From positions 1-61,055 of the forward strand of contig CANJLW010000025.1 of the NCBI GenBank assembly GCA_947475245.1: a stretch of DNA of 61,055 nucleotides, written 5' to 3'. Under the pieces are notes generated by a model. The model did no database searches, was not told where the DNA came from, and saw only the letters and a program-made list of their open reading frames with translations. Below, in pieces: positions 34,947 through 43,611 of this stretch; within the stretch, counting starts at the first letter, position 1; each line of letters starts with the position of its first letter. The translations under genes were made by a program, and so were the position numbers. The DNA is from Acetobacteraceae bacterium (GTDB lineage Bacteria > Pseudomonadota > Alphaproteobacteria > Acetobacterales > Acetobacteraceae).

Positions 34947-35638
34947 TGTTGTTCGAGCGCCGAGCGGAATTTGGCGATCCATGCGCCCACCGCTTCGGGC
35001 TGCGTTTTCAGCGCCGAACGGTTCACGATCAGCCGGCTGGTGACATCGGCGATGGTTTCGGTTTCCACCAGCCCGTTGGCCTTCAGCGTCGATCCGGTCT
35101 GCACGAGGTCGACGATCAGTCGGCACAGCCCCAGCCCGGGTGCCAGTTCCATCGCGCCGTTCAGATGCACAACCTCGGCATGCACGCCGCGGTTTGCGAA
35201 GTGGCGGCGCGCGATATTGGGATATTTCGACGCCACGCGGACCATCGACCAGCGAGACGCATCGTCGCTGCCGGCGGTTTCGCGCGGCTCCGCCACCGCC
35301 ACCCGGCACTTGCCGATACCCAGATCAAGCGGCGCGTAAACCTCGGGATAATCGAACTCCATCAGCACGTCGGCGCCGCAAATCCCGATATGCGCCGCGC
35401 CGAACGCCACGAAAGTCGCGACATCGAACGGACGTACCCGCACCACGTCCAGCATCGGATCGTCGGTCGGGAAGCGCAGGCGGCGGCTGTCCTCGTCCAT
35501 GTAGTCCGGTGCCGGAACAATACCGGCGCGCGCCAGCAGCGGCGCGCACTCCTTGAGGATGCGACCCTTTGGCAAGGCCAGGATCAGCGGCGAGGCCGCG
35601 TCAGGCTCGAGCGCGGAAGCGAGAAAGGGGGCGGTCAT
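34943..35638 (-). CDS. hisG: ATP phosphoribosyltransferase, short form
   Basis: 231-aa enzyme for the first committed step of histidine synthesis. It has ALPKGRILKEC near residue 20, an IGICGADVLME segment, and the PRPP-binding DLVQTGSTLKANGL. It lacks the C-terminal regulatory domain of the long form, so it should need HisZ as a regulatory partner; hisZ is not in the window. Cotranscribed with hisD, which overlaps its stop by 4 nt. Confidence 0.95.
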   Translation of the reverse strand: MTAPFLASALEPDAASPLILALPKGRILKECAPLLARAGIVPAPDYMDEDSRRLRFPTDDPMLDVVRVRPFDVATFVAFGAAHIGICGADVLMEFDYPEVYAPLDLGIGKCRVAVAEPRETAGSDDASRWSMVRVASKYPNIARRHFANRGVHAEVVHLNGAMELAPGLGLCRLIVDLVQTGSTLKANGLVETETIADVTSRLIVNRSALKTQPEAVGAWIAKFRSALEQQ

Positions 35639-35696
35639 GGGTTCTCCGGGGCGGGATTGGGCGCGGTCTACACCAGGGGCGAACCCAAGGGCAAAC

Positions 35697-36206
35697 CTAA
35701 CCCAGCAGGCGACGGTTGCGGGCGACGGATTCGGTGGTGGGATGATCCGCGCCGTATTCCTTCATGAAGATCGACAGCGCCCAATCCAGCGCTTCCTTGG
35801 CGGAAAATCCGTCGCCCATGTCGCGCAGCACGCCCGCCAGATTATTGGCGTCGCGCGCCACGGCGATATGCTCCCGCCCCAGCGCGGCCTCGTCTATCGC
35901 CAGGGCGCGCTCGAACGCCGCGTAGGCGCCGTCGAAGTCGCCGATATCGTGCAGCACCAGGCCCAGATGGTTGATATCCGTCGCCGCTTCCGGATGTTCC
36001 GCCCCGAACCGTTCCGTATGCAACGCCAGCGCTCGGCTCAACAGCGCCTGGGCGTCCATCATGTCGCCGAGTTCGTGCGCGAGGCGGCCGAGGGCGCGCA
36101 GATCGTCGGCGAGGTCGGGATGGTCGGCGCCGAGCTCCCGCTGGCGGACCTCGATCGTTTGTTCGAGCGCGGCGCGCTGCGTGCGTAGGTCGTGGAGGCT
36201 AGCCAT
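35697..36206 (-). CDS. Kinesin-light-chain-type TPR protein
   Basis: 169 aa from ATG 36206; an upstream in-frame ATG at 36269 gives 21 more residues of low complexity. Three to four TPR_12-type repeats of about 42 residues are visible, each with LGxxHP / A-x-D-xNNLA-like cores. No catalytic domain. It probably acts as a protein-binding scaffold; the partner is unknown. It ends 58 nt before hisG and is divergent from the chemoreceptor gene. Confidence 0.85.
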   Translation of the reverse strand: MASLHDLRTQRAALEQTIEVRQRELGADHPDLADDLRALGRLAHELGDMMDAQALLSRALALHTERFGAEHPEAATDINHLGLVLHDIGDFDGAYAAFERALAIDEAALGREHIAVARDANNLAGVLRDMGDGFSAKEALDWALSIFMKEYGADHPTTESVARNRRLLG

Positions 36207-36398
36207 GGGTCGGGTCCGTGCTGCGGGTTGATCGGGCGCAGGGATAAGCGCTCGCGCGGCAATAGTCACCCCGCTGGAATCCGTGTGAGAGATTTACGGT
36301 TTGTTCACTTTTTGCGGGCATACCGGACAAACGCGGCGCGTCTCGTTCGGTAACGGGTCGGGTCGATACGCAACCGGCTGCCTGACAGGGATTCCCAC

Positions 36399-38123
36399 AT
36401 GCTTTTGATACGCTCCCTCGACAATCTGCGCATCGCGGCGAAAATAGGATTGATTGTCGCGGCCTTTGCGATGGTTTCGGCCGGTGCGATCGGCTTCGCC
36501 GCTTTTCGCATGCAAAGTATCGATACCGCATACTCCGACCTGATCGACCACGTTGCCAAACCCGCCGCCCTTGGCGCTCGCGGCAATGTGTTCGCCGCGA
36601 GTTATTTGGCGGCTGCGTTTGAAGCGGTGGTGGAACCCAGTCAGGCGGGGCGCGATCGGCTGGAAGCGGAAATGAAGGAGGCGCATCACCAGGCCGAGGC
36701 GCGGTGGACCGAAGCAAAGAAGGGCCTGACCGCCGTGGGCGAGGTCGCGCTTGCGTCACGGTTCGAAGAAGGCATCAACCGTTTTCGCAAGGCCGTTGGG
36801 GCGTGCGAGCCGAGCATCAAAGACGCGGTGACGTCGGCGACGCCGGAGGGACGCGGTAAGGCCGGGGAGCGCATGACGAAGGAATGCCGACCCGTCATGA
36901 CCGAGGCGGTCGAATATACCCGGAAATCGGTCATCGATATGGTCGCGTACCTCGACAAAACCTCCGACGAAGTGACGGAACTCTCGCATGGCACGATCCG
37001 AACGACGGTGGCGATCGCCGGCGGCGGTATGGCGGCCATGATCGCGCTTGCACTGTGGATCGGGATCAGCCGCATTTCCAGTCCGATCGGGCGCCTGAAC
37101 GGCACCATGACCGCGCTGGCGAACAACGACCTGACCGTGACCCTTACCGATCTGGCGCGCCGCGACGAACTCGGCAGCATGGCGCGCACGGTGGAGGTGT
37201 TTAAGACCAACGCGCTGGAAGTCGAACGGATGCGGGCGGAGCAGGAAACGCTGAAGGCCGAAAGCGATGCGCGCCAGAAAGCGAAAATGATTGAAACCGC
37301 CAATGCGTTCGAGGCCAAGGTGGGCGCGCTGGTGTCGCAGGTATCGGCGTCCGCGTCGGAACTGCATGTGACCGCGCAATCGATGTCGGCGATGGCGACG
37401 CAGGCCAACCAACAGGCATCCACCGTCGCCGCGGCGGCGGAAGAAGCCAGCGCCGGCGTGCAGACGGTCGCCAGCGCGGCGGAGGAACTCAGTGCCTCGA
37501 TCGGCGAGATCACGCGCCAGGTCACGGAATCCGCGAAGATCAGCAATCAGGCGGTGGACGACGCGCGCCGGACCGACGGGATTGTTCGGACGCTGGCGGA
37601 CAACGCGCAAAAGATCGGCCAGGTCGTCGATCTGATCTCCAACATCGCCGGGCAGACCAATCTTCTGGCGCTGAACGCGACGATCGAGGCGGCCCGGGCG
37701 GGCGATGCCGGCAAAGGGTTCGCGGTGGTCGCGTCGGAGGTCAAGAGTCTGGCGGCGCAAACGACCAAGGCGACGCAGGAGATCGGATCGCAGATCAACG
37801 AGATTCAGTCGGCGACCGGAGAGGCGGTGGCCGCGATCAAACAGATCGGCACGACGATCGAAAAGGTCAGCACCATCGCGACCGCGATCGCGACATCGGT
37901 GGAGCAGCAGGCGAACGCGACCAACGAAATCGCCCGGAACGTGCAGCAGACGGCCGAGAGCACGCAGGAAGTCGGATCGAACATCGCAGGCGTCACGCAG
38001 GCGGCGAATGAGACGGGGGCCGCCGCGGCGCAGGTCTTGAGCGCGGCCGGGGAACTGTCGAAACAGGCCGAAACGGTCGCGGCGGAAGTCGGGCTGTTCG
38101 TAGAGAACGTGCGCGCGGCGTGA
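36399..38123 (+). CDS. Methyl-accepting chemotaxis protein
   Basis: 574-aa inner-membrane receptor. TM1 is at about 9-33, a periplasmic sensor of about 165 residues with a 4-helix-bundle look follows, and TM2 is at about 204-227. A HAMP segment ([20 protein letters not shown]) and a long signalling coiled coil end in [25 protein letters not shown], the invariant hairpin tip. No C-terminal NWETF-type CheR/CheB tether is seen. The ligand is unknown; the sensor has one Cys-containing stretch (VGACEPS, KECRP) that may be structural. Confidence 0.95.
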   Translation: MLLIRSLDNLRIAAKIGLIVAAFAMVSAGAIGFAAFRMQSIDTAYSDLIDHVAKPAALGARGNVFAASYLAAAFEAVVEPSQAGRDRLEAEMKEAHHQAEARWTEAKKGLTAVGEVALASRFEEGINRFRKAVGACEPSIKDAVTSATPEGRGKAGERMTKECRPVMTEAVEYTRKSVIDMVAYLDKTSDEVTELSHGTIRTTVAIAGGGMAAMIALALWIGISRISSPIGRLNGTMTALANNDLTVTLTDLARRDELGSMARTVEVFKTNALEVERMRAEQETLKAESDARQKAKMIETANAFEAKVGALVSQVSASASELHVTAQSMSAMATQANQQASTVAAAAEEASAGVQTVASAAEELSASIGEITRQVTESAKISNQAVDDARRTDGIVRTLADNAQKIGQVVDLISNIAGQTNLLALNATIEAARAGDAGKGFAVVASEVKSLAAQTTKATQEIGSQINEIQSATGEAVAAIKQIGTTIEKVSTIATAIATSVEQQANATNEIARNVQQTAESTQEVGSNIAGVTQAANETGAAAAQVLSAAGELSKQAETVAAEVGLFVENVRAA

Positions 38124-38141
38124 AGGCGGCGCGCCGAACTA

Positions 38142-38168
38142 CTCCGGACGGGTAAGACCCGTCCGGAG
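38142..38168. terminator. Bidirectional hairpin terminator
   Basis: Perfect 11-bp inverted repeat, CTCCGGACGGG (38142-38152) and CCCGTCCGGAG (38158-38168), loop TAAGA, between the convergent chemoreceptor and sodB genes. Confidence 0.78.
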
Positions 38169-38182
38169 GCGTGTCGAAGAGC

Positions 38183-38776
38183 TTAGAGCTGCGCTTCGGC
38201 GTATTCGTAGTTCGCCAGGTTATCCACCCAGTTTTGCAGGTAGTTCGGGCGGACATTGCGGAAGTCGAGGTAGTAGGCGTGTTCCCAAACGTCGCAGCCC
38301 AGCAGGACCTTGCCCTGGTTCTCGGCGAGCGGGTTGGAACCGTTGGCGGTCTTGGTCACCTTCAGCTTGCCGTCGGAACCCAGCACCAGCCAGGCCCAGC
38401 CCGAGCCGAACTGGCTGACGCCGGCGGCCTTGAACGCGTCCTTGAACGCGGCGACGCTGCCGAAATCGGCATTCAGCTTGGCTTCCAGCTTGCCCGGAAT
38501 GCCGCCGCCCGTCGGGCTCATGCAGTTCCAGAACACGATGTGGTTCCAATGCTGACCGGCATTGTTGAACACCGGGCCACCGGCGGCGGCGGTCGAGGTC
38601 ACGATCTCGTCCAGCGACTTGCCGGCGAGCGAGGCGTCGGCGGCGACGAAGCCGTTCAGCGCCGTGATATAGGCCTGATGATGTTTGCCATGGTGCAGGT
38701 CGAGGGTTTCCTCGCACATGCCCTTCGCTCCGAGAGCGGTCTTCGCGTAGTTCAGGGTCGGCAGTTCGAAAGCCAT
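38183..38776 (-). CDS. sodB: Superoxide dismutase, Fe/Mn family (probably Fe)
   Basis: 197 aa from ATG 38776 (GGAGG upstream). Metal ligands are in LHHGKHHQAY, AGQHWNHIVFW and DVWEHAYYLDF (Asp and His), all intact. The start MAFELPTLNYA is typical of alphaproteobacterial cytosolic enzymes with no signal peptide. Iron rather than manganese use is inferred from overall resemblance and is not proven. It is divergent from the phytoene-synthase-fold gene. Confidence 0.95.
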   Translation of the reverse strand: MAFELPTLNYAKTALGAKGMCEETLDLHHGKHHQAYITALNGFVAADASLAGKSLDEIVTSTAAAGGPVFNNAGQHWNHIVFWNCMSPTGGGIPGKLEAKLNADFGSVAAFKDAFKAAGVSQFGSGWAWLVLGSDGKLKVTKTANGSNPLAENQGKVLLGCDVWEHAYYLDFRNVRPNYLQNWVDNLANYEYAEAQL

Positions 38777-38895
38777 GAAATCCTCCGTTGGTTGCGGTGC
38801 TTCAGCACGGTTGCGACGGGTGCCAGCGGTCACTATGGCCCAGCCGACCACAGGTCAAGCTTGCATGCCGTGACGAACCGCGCCACTTCATTTGC

Positions 38896-39684
38896 GTGAC
38901 GTCCTATCTCACCCTTGCGGACATGCTGCGCCGCCACGATCCTGACCGGTTTCTGACCGCGTTGTTCGCCCCGCCCGACCGGCGGCATGCGTTGCTGACG
39001 CTGTATGCCTTCAACCACGAACTGGCCCGCGCGCGCGACGTCACGTCGGAACCCACGCTGGCATTGATCCGGCTGCAATGGTGGCGAGAGGTGGTGGAGG
39101 GCGAAAATCGCCGCCACGAAGTTGCCTCTCCGCTCAGCGCGGCCCTGCGTGCCGGCCTGTTGGACGCCGCCGATCTGCTGGCCATCGTCGATGCGCGAGA
39201 GGCGGAGACGGAGCCGGCGATCGAAACCCTGGACGAATGGCGCGCCTATGTCGCCGGCGGGCCGGGCGGCCTGTCGGTCGCCGCCGCTCGGCTGCTTGGC
39301 GCGCCCGATCCCGAAGCCTTTCGTCCATTCGGCGCGGCTTACGGTGTGGCGGGCATTCTGCGCGGCTTTGGCCCGCTGGCGGCGCGCGGGCGCTGTCTGC
39401 TGCCGACGGAGTTGCTGGAGCGCCACGGCCTGACGCTGGAAGAGGCCATCGCCGATCCCGACCAGGCCGCTCTGCGTCCGGTCCGGGACGCCGTGATCGC
39501 GGAGGGGCGCGCCTGGTTGGCGCGGGGGCGGTCGGCGCGCGTGCCCCGTTCCGCCATCGCCGCCGCGCTGCCGGCCGTGCTGGCCCGGCGCGATCTGGCC
39601 CGCGCGCGTCTGGACGCCGCGCCGCGCGGCCTGGGCGACCGTCTGGCCGTGACATGGTCGGGACTGACCGGCCGGCACCCCTGA
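38896..39684 (+). CDS. Squalene/phytoene-synthase-fold protein, NDUFAF6-like
   Basis: 262 aa from GTG 38896; ATG 38923 is an alternative. The sequence LTALFAPPDRRHALLTLYAFNHELARARD, split across residues about 17-45, and IRLQWWREVVEG match the family. The Asp-rich DxxxD motifs needed for prenyl-diphosphate ionisation are replaced (RARDVTSE), as in the complex I assembly factor NDUFAF6 and its alphaproteobacterial relatives. It is therefore more likely an assembly or unknown-function protein than a carotenoid or hopanoid enzyme. The redox operon follows 42 nt later on the same strand. Confidence 0.8.
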   Translation: MTSYLTLADMLRRHDPDRFLTALFAPPDRRHALLTLYAFNHELARARDVTSEPTLALIRLQWWREVVEGENRRHEVASPLSAALRAGLLDAADLLAIVDAREAETEPAIETLDEWRAYVAGGPGGLSVAAARLLGAPDPEAFRPFGAAYGVAGILRGFGPLAARGRCLLPTELLERHGLTLEEAIADPDQAALRPVRDAVIAEGRAWLARGRSARVPRSAIAAALPAVLARRDLARARLDAAPRGLGDRLAVTWSGLTGRHP

Positions 39685-39726
39685 ATTTGCTTTACGGCGG
39701 AGAGGTCTGACCACAAAATACCGGCC

Positions 39727-39930
39727 ATGGCGGACATAATCGTGCAGTCGGCGACCCTTTATGGCTGGATTGGCGCGATCGTCGGTCTGGCCTTCATCCT
39801 GTGGGGGATCGACCGGGTCGATCCGTCGGCGCGCGGGGCCTATGCCTTCCGCCCGGTCCTGCTGCCCGGCCTGATCCTGTTGTGGCCCTTCGTCGTTCTG
39901 CGCTGGCTGTGGCTGGAGCGGCGGCGATGA
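39727..39930 (+). CDS. Small two-span membrane protein, first gene of the redox operon
   Basis: 67 aa with two hydrophobic segments (about 8-28 and 42-60) and a basic tail ending WLERRR. No family is recognised. Its stop overlaps the next start (ATGA, 39927-39930). The arrangement implies it is a subunit or assembly helper of the membrane redox complex encoded downstream. Confidence 0.75.
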   Translation: MADIIVQSATLYGWIGAIVGLAFILWGIDRVDPSARGAYAFRPVLLPGLILLWPFVVLRWLWLERRR

Positions 39931-40070
39931 GAGCCTGCCACCGCGCCGCGCATCGGGCGATCTGGCTGGTTCTGGCCGTCGCGCTGCCCGCCGCCCTGCT
40001 GCTGCCGCCGGTACTCCGCCCAAGTGGGCCGATCGAAGCGCCGGCGGTGCGCCTGGAAGCCCCGAAATGA
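39927..40070 (+). CDS. 47-residue single-span membrane protein
   Basis: 47 aa: basic N-terminus MRACHRAAHRA, one hydrophobic span at about 12-30, then a short Pro-rich tail that would face the periplasm. It overlaps its neighbours by 4 nt at both ends, which is the main evidence it is real. It resembles small c-subunit-like or CcoS-like assembly peptides only in general shape; no homologue is recognised. Confidence 0.65.
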   Translation: MRACHRAAHRAIWLVLAVALPAALLLPPVLRPSGPIEAPAVRLEAPK

Positions 40071-41131
40071 GCGCGCGCTACGCCCCGGTCGGCTGGAATG
40101 TCAGCAAGATCGTCTACGACCTGGTGCTGCTGGGACTGATCGCGCTGTATGTCGGTCTGTTCCTGTGGATCGCGCCGATGTTGCAACGCGTCACCGCGCC
40201 GCTGGACCCCTGGTCCATCCGCATGGCGGCATACGGCACCTGCGCATTCCTGCTGCTGACCCTGATCCTGTGCATCGGACCGCTCGCTCGGCTGGATCGG
40301 CGCTTCATGCCGCTGCTGTACAACCGGCGACATTTCGGCGTGCTGACCTGCGCGGTGGCGTTAACCCATGCGGCCTACGCGTTCGACTGGTATTTCATGT
40401 ACAGCCCGACGGACCCGTATGTGGCGTTGTTGAGCGGCAATACCAGCTTCGGTCAGGTCCAGGGTTTCCCGTTCGAGGTCTTCGGCATCGCCGCGTTGCT
40501 GGTGCTGACGCTGCTGGCGGCCACCAGCCACGATTTCTGGCTGGGTTTCCTGACCCCGCCGGTCTGGAAGGCGCTGCATATGTCGCTTTACGGCGCCTAT
40601 GCCGCGATCGTGCTGCATGTCGCCTTCGGGGCGCTTCAGGCCGCGCGTAACCCGTTACTGGCGCTGACCGTGCTCGCCGGCCTCACCACCGTGACCACGC
40701 TGCATTTGCTGGCGGCGCGACGCCAACGGGCGGCGGATGGCGCCCGCGCGCTGCCGTCGAACGACCCGGCATGGCTGATCGTCGGGCCGGTCGACGCGAT
40801 CGAGGAAGATCGCGGCATCGTCGTGCCGATCGCGGGGGCGGAGTCGGTGGCGATCTTCCGCCATGCCGGTCGCCTCTCGGCGGTCACCAACCTGTGCGCG
40901 CACCAGAATGGACCCTTGGGGGAGGGCAGGGTGATCGACGGCTGCATCACCTGCCCCTGGCACGGGTTTCAGTATCGGTTCGAGGATGGGCAGGCCCCGG
41001 CCCCGTTTACCGAGAAACTGGCGCTCTATCGGCTGCGGATCGAGAATGGCCAGATCCTGCTCGATCCTCGGCCCCAGCCGCCGGGAAGCGCGATCGAACC
41101 CACGCACGTTGACCGAGCGAGGATGCCATGA
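40067..41131 (+). CDS. Ferric-reductase-like membrane domain fused to a Rieske 2Fe-2S domain
   Basis: 354 aa. Residues about 12-220 hold six hydrophobic spans with histidines H89, H101, H171 and H184 placed as b-haem ligands of the ferric-reductase/MsrQ fold. A linker leads to a soluble Rieske domain at about 235-335, with its cluster ligands intact as C277-x-H279 and C296-x2-H299. The last 20 residues are Pro-rich. The protein should pass electrons between membrane haem and a 2Fe-2S cluster. No flavin domain, oxygenase partner or molybdopterin enzyme is adjacent, so donor and acceptor are unknown. ATGA overlaps join it to the genes on both sides. Confidence 0.85.
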   Translation: MSARYAPVGWNVSKIVYDLVLLGLIALYVGLFLWIAPMLQRVTAPLDPWSIRMAAYGTCAFLLLTLILCIGPLARLDRRFMPLLYNRRHFGVLTCAVALTHAAYAFDWYFMYSPTDPYVALLSGNTSFGQVQGFPFEVFGIAALLVLTLLAATSHDFWLGFLTPPVWKALHMSLYGAYAAIVLHVAFGALQAARNPLLALTVLAGLTTVTTLHLLAARRQRAADGARALPSNDPAWLIVGPVDAIEEDRGIVVPIAGAESVAIFRHAGRLSAVTNLCAHQNGPLGEGRVIDGCITCPWHGFQYRFEDGQAPAPFTEKLALYRLRIENGQILLDPRPQPPGSAIEPTHVDRARMP

Positions 41132-41859
41132 AGCGCGATGTGTTCTTCGTCGGTTGGTCTCCGCGCAGCGCCTTGCCGATGATCTGGTTCCTGGGGGCGA
41201 TGCTGCTGGTTCTGGCCGGCGCTTCCGCCGGGCTGGCCTTGGCTTTGGGATCGGCGGTGAACGATCCCGGCGGCGGAGATTTCACCGGCGACAAGGTGGT
41301 TATCGGCGTGATGGTGACCGCGCCCTATCCGGTGATTGTGACCGATCCCAGCCCCGCGTTCCCCGCCGGCCACACTGTGCTGCTGTCGGGCGGCGGCAAG
41401 CGCGGGGTGCAGGACCAGGCCGCGCCGCTGGCCGGGCAACGCGTGCGCGCGACCGGCGCGGGGGTCAAGCGCGGGGAAATCGACATGTTGTTGGTCGATA
41501 CCCTCGCCGCCGAACCCGGCAACGCGCCGGTGCCGGCGGAGCGCGACCTGGGCGTCTGGCGGCTGAGCGGAGAGATTTGCGACGGCAAATGCGTGCTGGG
41601 CGTCATGCGGCCCGGCGACGGTCCCACCCATAAGGCATGCGCCAATGTGTGCCTGACCGGCGGGGTGCCGCCCGTTTTCGTTGCGACGTCGCCCGTGCAG
41701 GGCACGCGCTATATGCTGATGGGAGACGCCAAGGGCGGGCGGTTGCCCGACGCTCTGCGAGACGGCACCGGTGTCATCCGCCGCTATGACGGCAGTGTGA
41801 GGACGCTTGGCGACGTGCTGGTCTTCCGCGCCGATGTCGCCGCCGCGGTCGGCCGATGA
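41128..41859 (+). CDS. Membrane-anchored protein with a conserved-looking Cys cluster
   Basis: 243 aa. One membrane span at about 18-42, then a soluble domain that would face the periplasm. Residues about 150-180 carry four Cys in the order EICDGKC and KACANVC, followed by LTGGVPPVFV. This could bind metal or form disulfides. The domain between looks beta-rich with an OB-like pattern (LAGQRVRATGAGVKRG). No named family is recognised. Overlaps on both sides place it firmly in the redox operon. Confidence 0.8.
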   Translation: MKRDVFFVGWSPRSALPMIWFLGAMLLVLAGASAGLALALGSAVNDPGGGDFTGDKVVIGVMVTAPYPVIVTDPSPAFPAGHTVLLSGGGKRGVQDQAAPLAGQRVRATGAGVKRGEIDMLLVDTLAAEPGNAPVPAERDLGVWRLSGEICDGKCVLGVMRPGDGPTHKACANVCLTGGVPPVFVATSPVQGTRYMLMGDAKGGRLPDALRDGTGVIRRYDGSVRTLGDVLVFRADVAAAVGR

Positions 41860-42068
41860 AAGCGCCCCCCGCAGCGGCAGTCCCATTGCTCGCAACCGCG
41901 ATCGCGTTGCTGGTTGCCGGCTTGGCCTGGTTTGTGTCGCCGCAGGTGCTGAGCGTGTTGCACCTGGGCGATTTCGAATTGGTAGGGCGGCTGGGCTGCG
42001 TGATCCTGGCGCTGACCGCCGCGGAACACGCTGCCCAAACCGTTCTGCGCCGAGTGGTTAGCGGGTAA
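41856..42068 (+). CDS. Small two-span membrane protein, last gene of the redox operon
   Basis: 70 aa with two hydrophobic segments (about 8-28 and 42-60). A single His lies in EHAAQTVL near the second span. It starts within the stop of the previous gene (ATGA) and ends 11 nt into the convergent solute-binding protein gene. Function unknown; a complex subunit by context. Confidence 0.72.
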   Translation: MKAPPAAAVPLLATAIALLVAGLAWFVSPQVLSVLHLGDFELVGRLGCVILALTAAEHAAQTVLRRVVSG

Positions 42069-43401
42069 AGCCTTCCAACTCGTTCTTCGCCCAGGCGATC
42101 GCCTGCGGGATGGTCGAACCGCTGTGCAGCTTTGCCAGCAGCGTGGCGTGGGTGCCGCGATTATACATCTGCACGGCGATATCGCGCGGGGCGGGATACG
42201 CGGTGATGTTCGGCTGCGCGTTATGCCAGGGACGCAGCGGGTAGTTGTAGACCGTGCCGAGCGGCGGGCCGACTTCTTCCCATACTTTGAAGTCTGACAT
42301 GCTGGTCAGCGGCGGAATATCGTAGCCGGCGGAGGCAATGCAGCGTGCTTCTACCTGCGGACGCGATTGCAGGTACTGGGTCAGTTCCTTCGCCGCGGTC
42401 TTGTTCTTGCCGAACGACCACGTGCCGTAGAAAGAGTAGTTGTACGGGATAAACCGACCCTTGGGGCCAACCGGGCAGGGGAAATGCCAGGTATCGGCCG
42501 CGATGTCGGGTGCGTCGCGCTTGGCGACCGCCCAGGCCGACGGCGGGTTCATGATCAACGCGCTTTTGCCTGAAATCAGCGCGCGGTTGTTGGACGCGTC
42601 GTCGTAGCTGACGGTATCCGACGGCAGGAACTTCACCAGCTTCTGGCAATATTCCAGCATCTGCCGAACGTTCGCCGAGTCGATGGTGATCTCGCCCTTG
42701 GCGTTCACCAGTTCCGCCCCGAAGGCCGAGTAAATCACGCCGACGTTGTTCACGGAGTCAGTGGTCGTGCCCAGGCCCAGGCCAAACGGCACGCCGGCTT
42801 TGTGGCATGCTTCGGCGGCTGTCAGGAACGTGTCGTAGTTCCAGCTTGCCGATGTTTTCGGGTCGGTCGGTCCGGCCGGGAACATCTCCTTGATGTCGAT
42901 CCCGGCGTGCTTCTTCAGCAGGCTGATCCGCCCGCAGTTCGTCAGGTTCAACGTTCCGGTGCTGCTCGGCACCGCCCACCACTTGCCCTCGGACTTCGCG
43001 AGATACTCGCTGATCGCGCCGTAGCCGCCATACTGCGAGGACAAGGCCTTGATGACGTCGTCTACCGGTTCCAACTTGTTGGAAAAATTGCCGATGTCCC
43101 AGTTATACATCTGCATGACATCGTGGCCGCTGCCGGCCTGATGTTCGGCGGCGGCGGTGATCAGAATTTTGTTGCCGGAGGAGGTGATGAAGTCGACGCT
43201 CACATCGACCTTGTTGGCCGCGGCCCAGGTATCGACCTGCTTCTTCATGACGTCGTTGGCGCCGGGTACCCAGTGGTCCCACAGGCCGAGCGCCAATTTT
43301 CCGGCGGCACCGGCGGTTCTGATGTGAACCAAGGGCAGGGCTGTTGCCGCCGCTCCGATCTTCAAGGCACTGCGACGCGTTACCCGGCGCGGTTTGCTCA
43401 T
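42058..43401 (-). CDS. Extracellular solute-binding protein, family 1, Tat-exported
   Basis: 447 aa from ATG 43401. The N-terminus has a twin-arginine-like signal (RRVTRRSALKIGAAATALPL). The mature part is sugar/polyol-type SBP_bac_1: GLWDHWVPGANDVMKKQV at the start, an alpha/beta two-lobe pattern, and a C-terminal RPWHNAQPNITAYP. No cognate permease genes are present. An inverted repeat lies in the 210-bp region separating it from the divergent dehalogenase-like gene. Confidence 0.88.
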   Translation of the reverse strand: MSKPRRVTRRSALKIGAAATALPLVHIRTAGAAGKLALGLWDHWVPGANDVMKKQVDTWAAANKVDVSVDFITSSGNKILITAAAEHQAGSGHDVMQMYNWDIGNFSNKLEPVDDVIKALSSQYGGYGAISEYLAKSEGKWWAVPSSTGTLNLTNCGRISLLKKHAGIDIKEMFPAGPTDPKTSASWNYDTFLTAAEACHKAGVPFGLGLGTTTDSVNNVGVIYSAFGAELVNAKGEITIDSANVRQMLEYCQKLVKFLPSDTVSYDDASNNRALISGKSALIMNPPSAWAVAKRDAPDIAADTWHFPCPVGPKGRFIPYNYSFYGTWSFGKNKTAAKELTQYLQSRPQVEARCIASAGYDIPPLTSMSDFKVWEEVGPPLGTVYNYPLRPWHNAQPNITAYPAPRDIAVQMYNRGTHATLLAKLHSGSTIPQAIAWAKNELEGFTR

Positions 43402-43549
43402 GGCGAATACACTCCCTTGGCGGCTGTCGGGTGTTCCAACGCCGCACATTTATATCAGGACGTCGCGGGTAATCCCCGCGTTCAGACCACCAGCGGCAAC
43501 GACTTCCGTCGGTCGGCCATTCGTCAACCGCATGCGTGTGAATGGAGTA

Positions 43550-43568
43550 TTAGATGCGTGCAATCTAA
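43550..43568. promoter_or_regulatory. Inverted repeat TTAGAT-N7-ATCTAA, candidate operator
   Basis: Perfect 6-bp arms in an AT-richer stretch of the divergent region, 44 bp before the dehalogenase-like start. The symmetry and spacing suit a dimeric repressor such as a GntR or TetR protein; none is encoded nearby. Confidence 0.4.
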
Positions 43569-43611
43569 AATCGAGTAAAAAATTGCCGATCCTAACCCCG
43601 GGGTATCGCCG

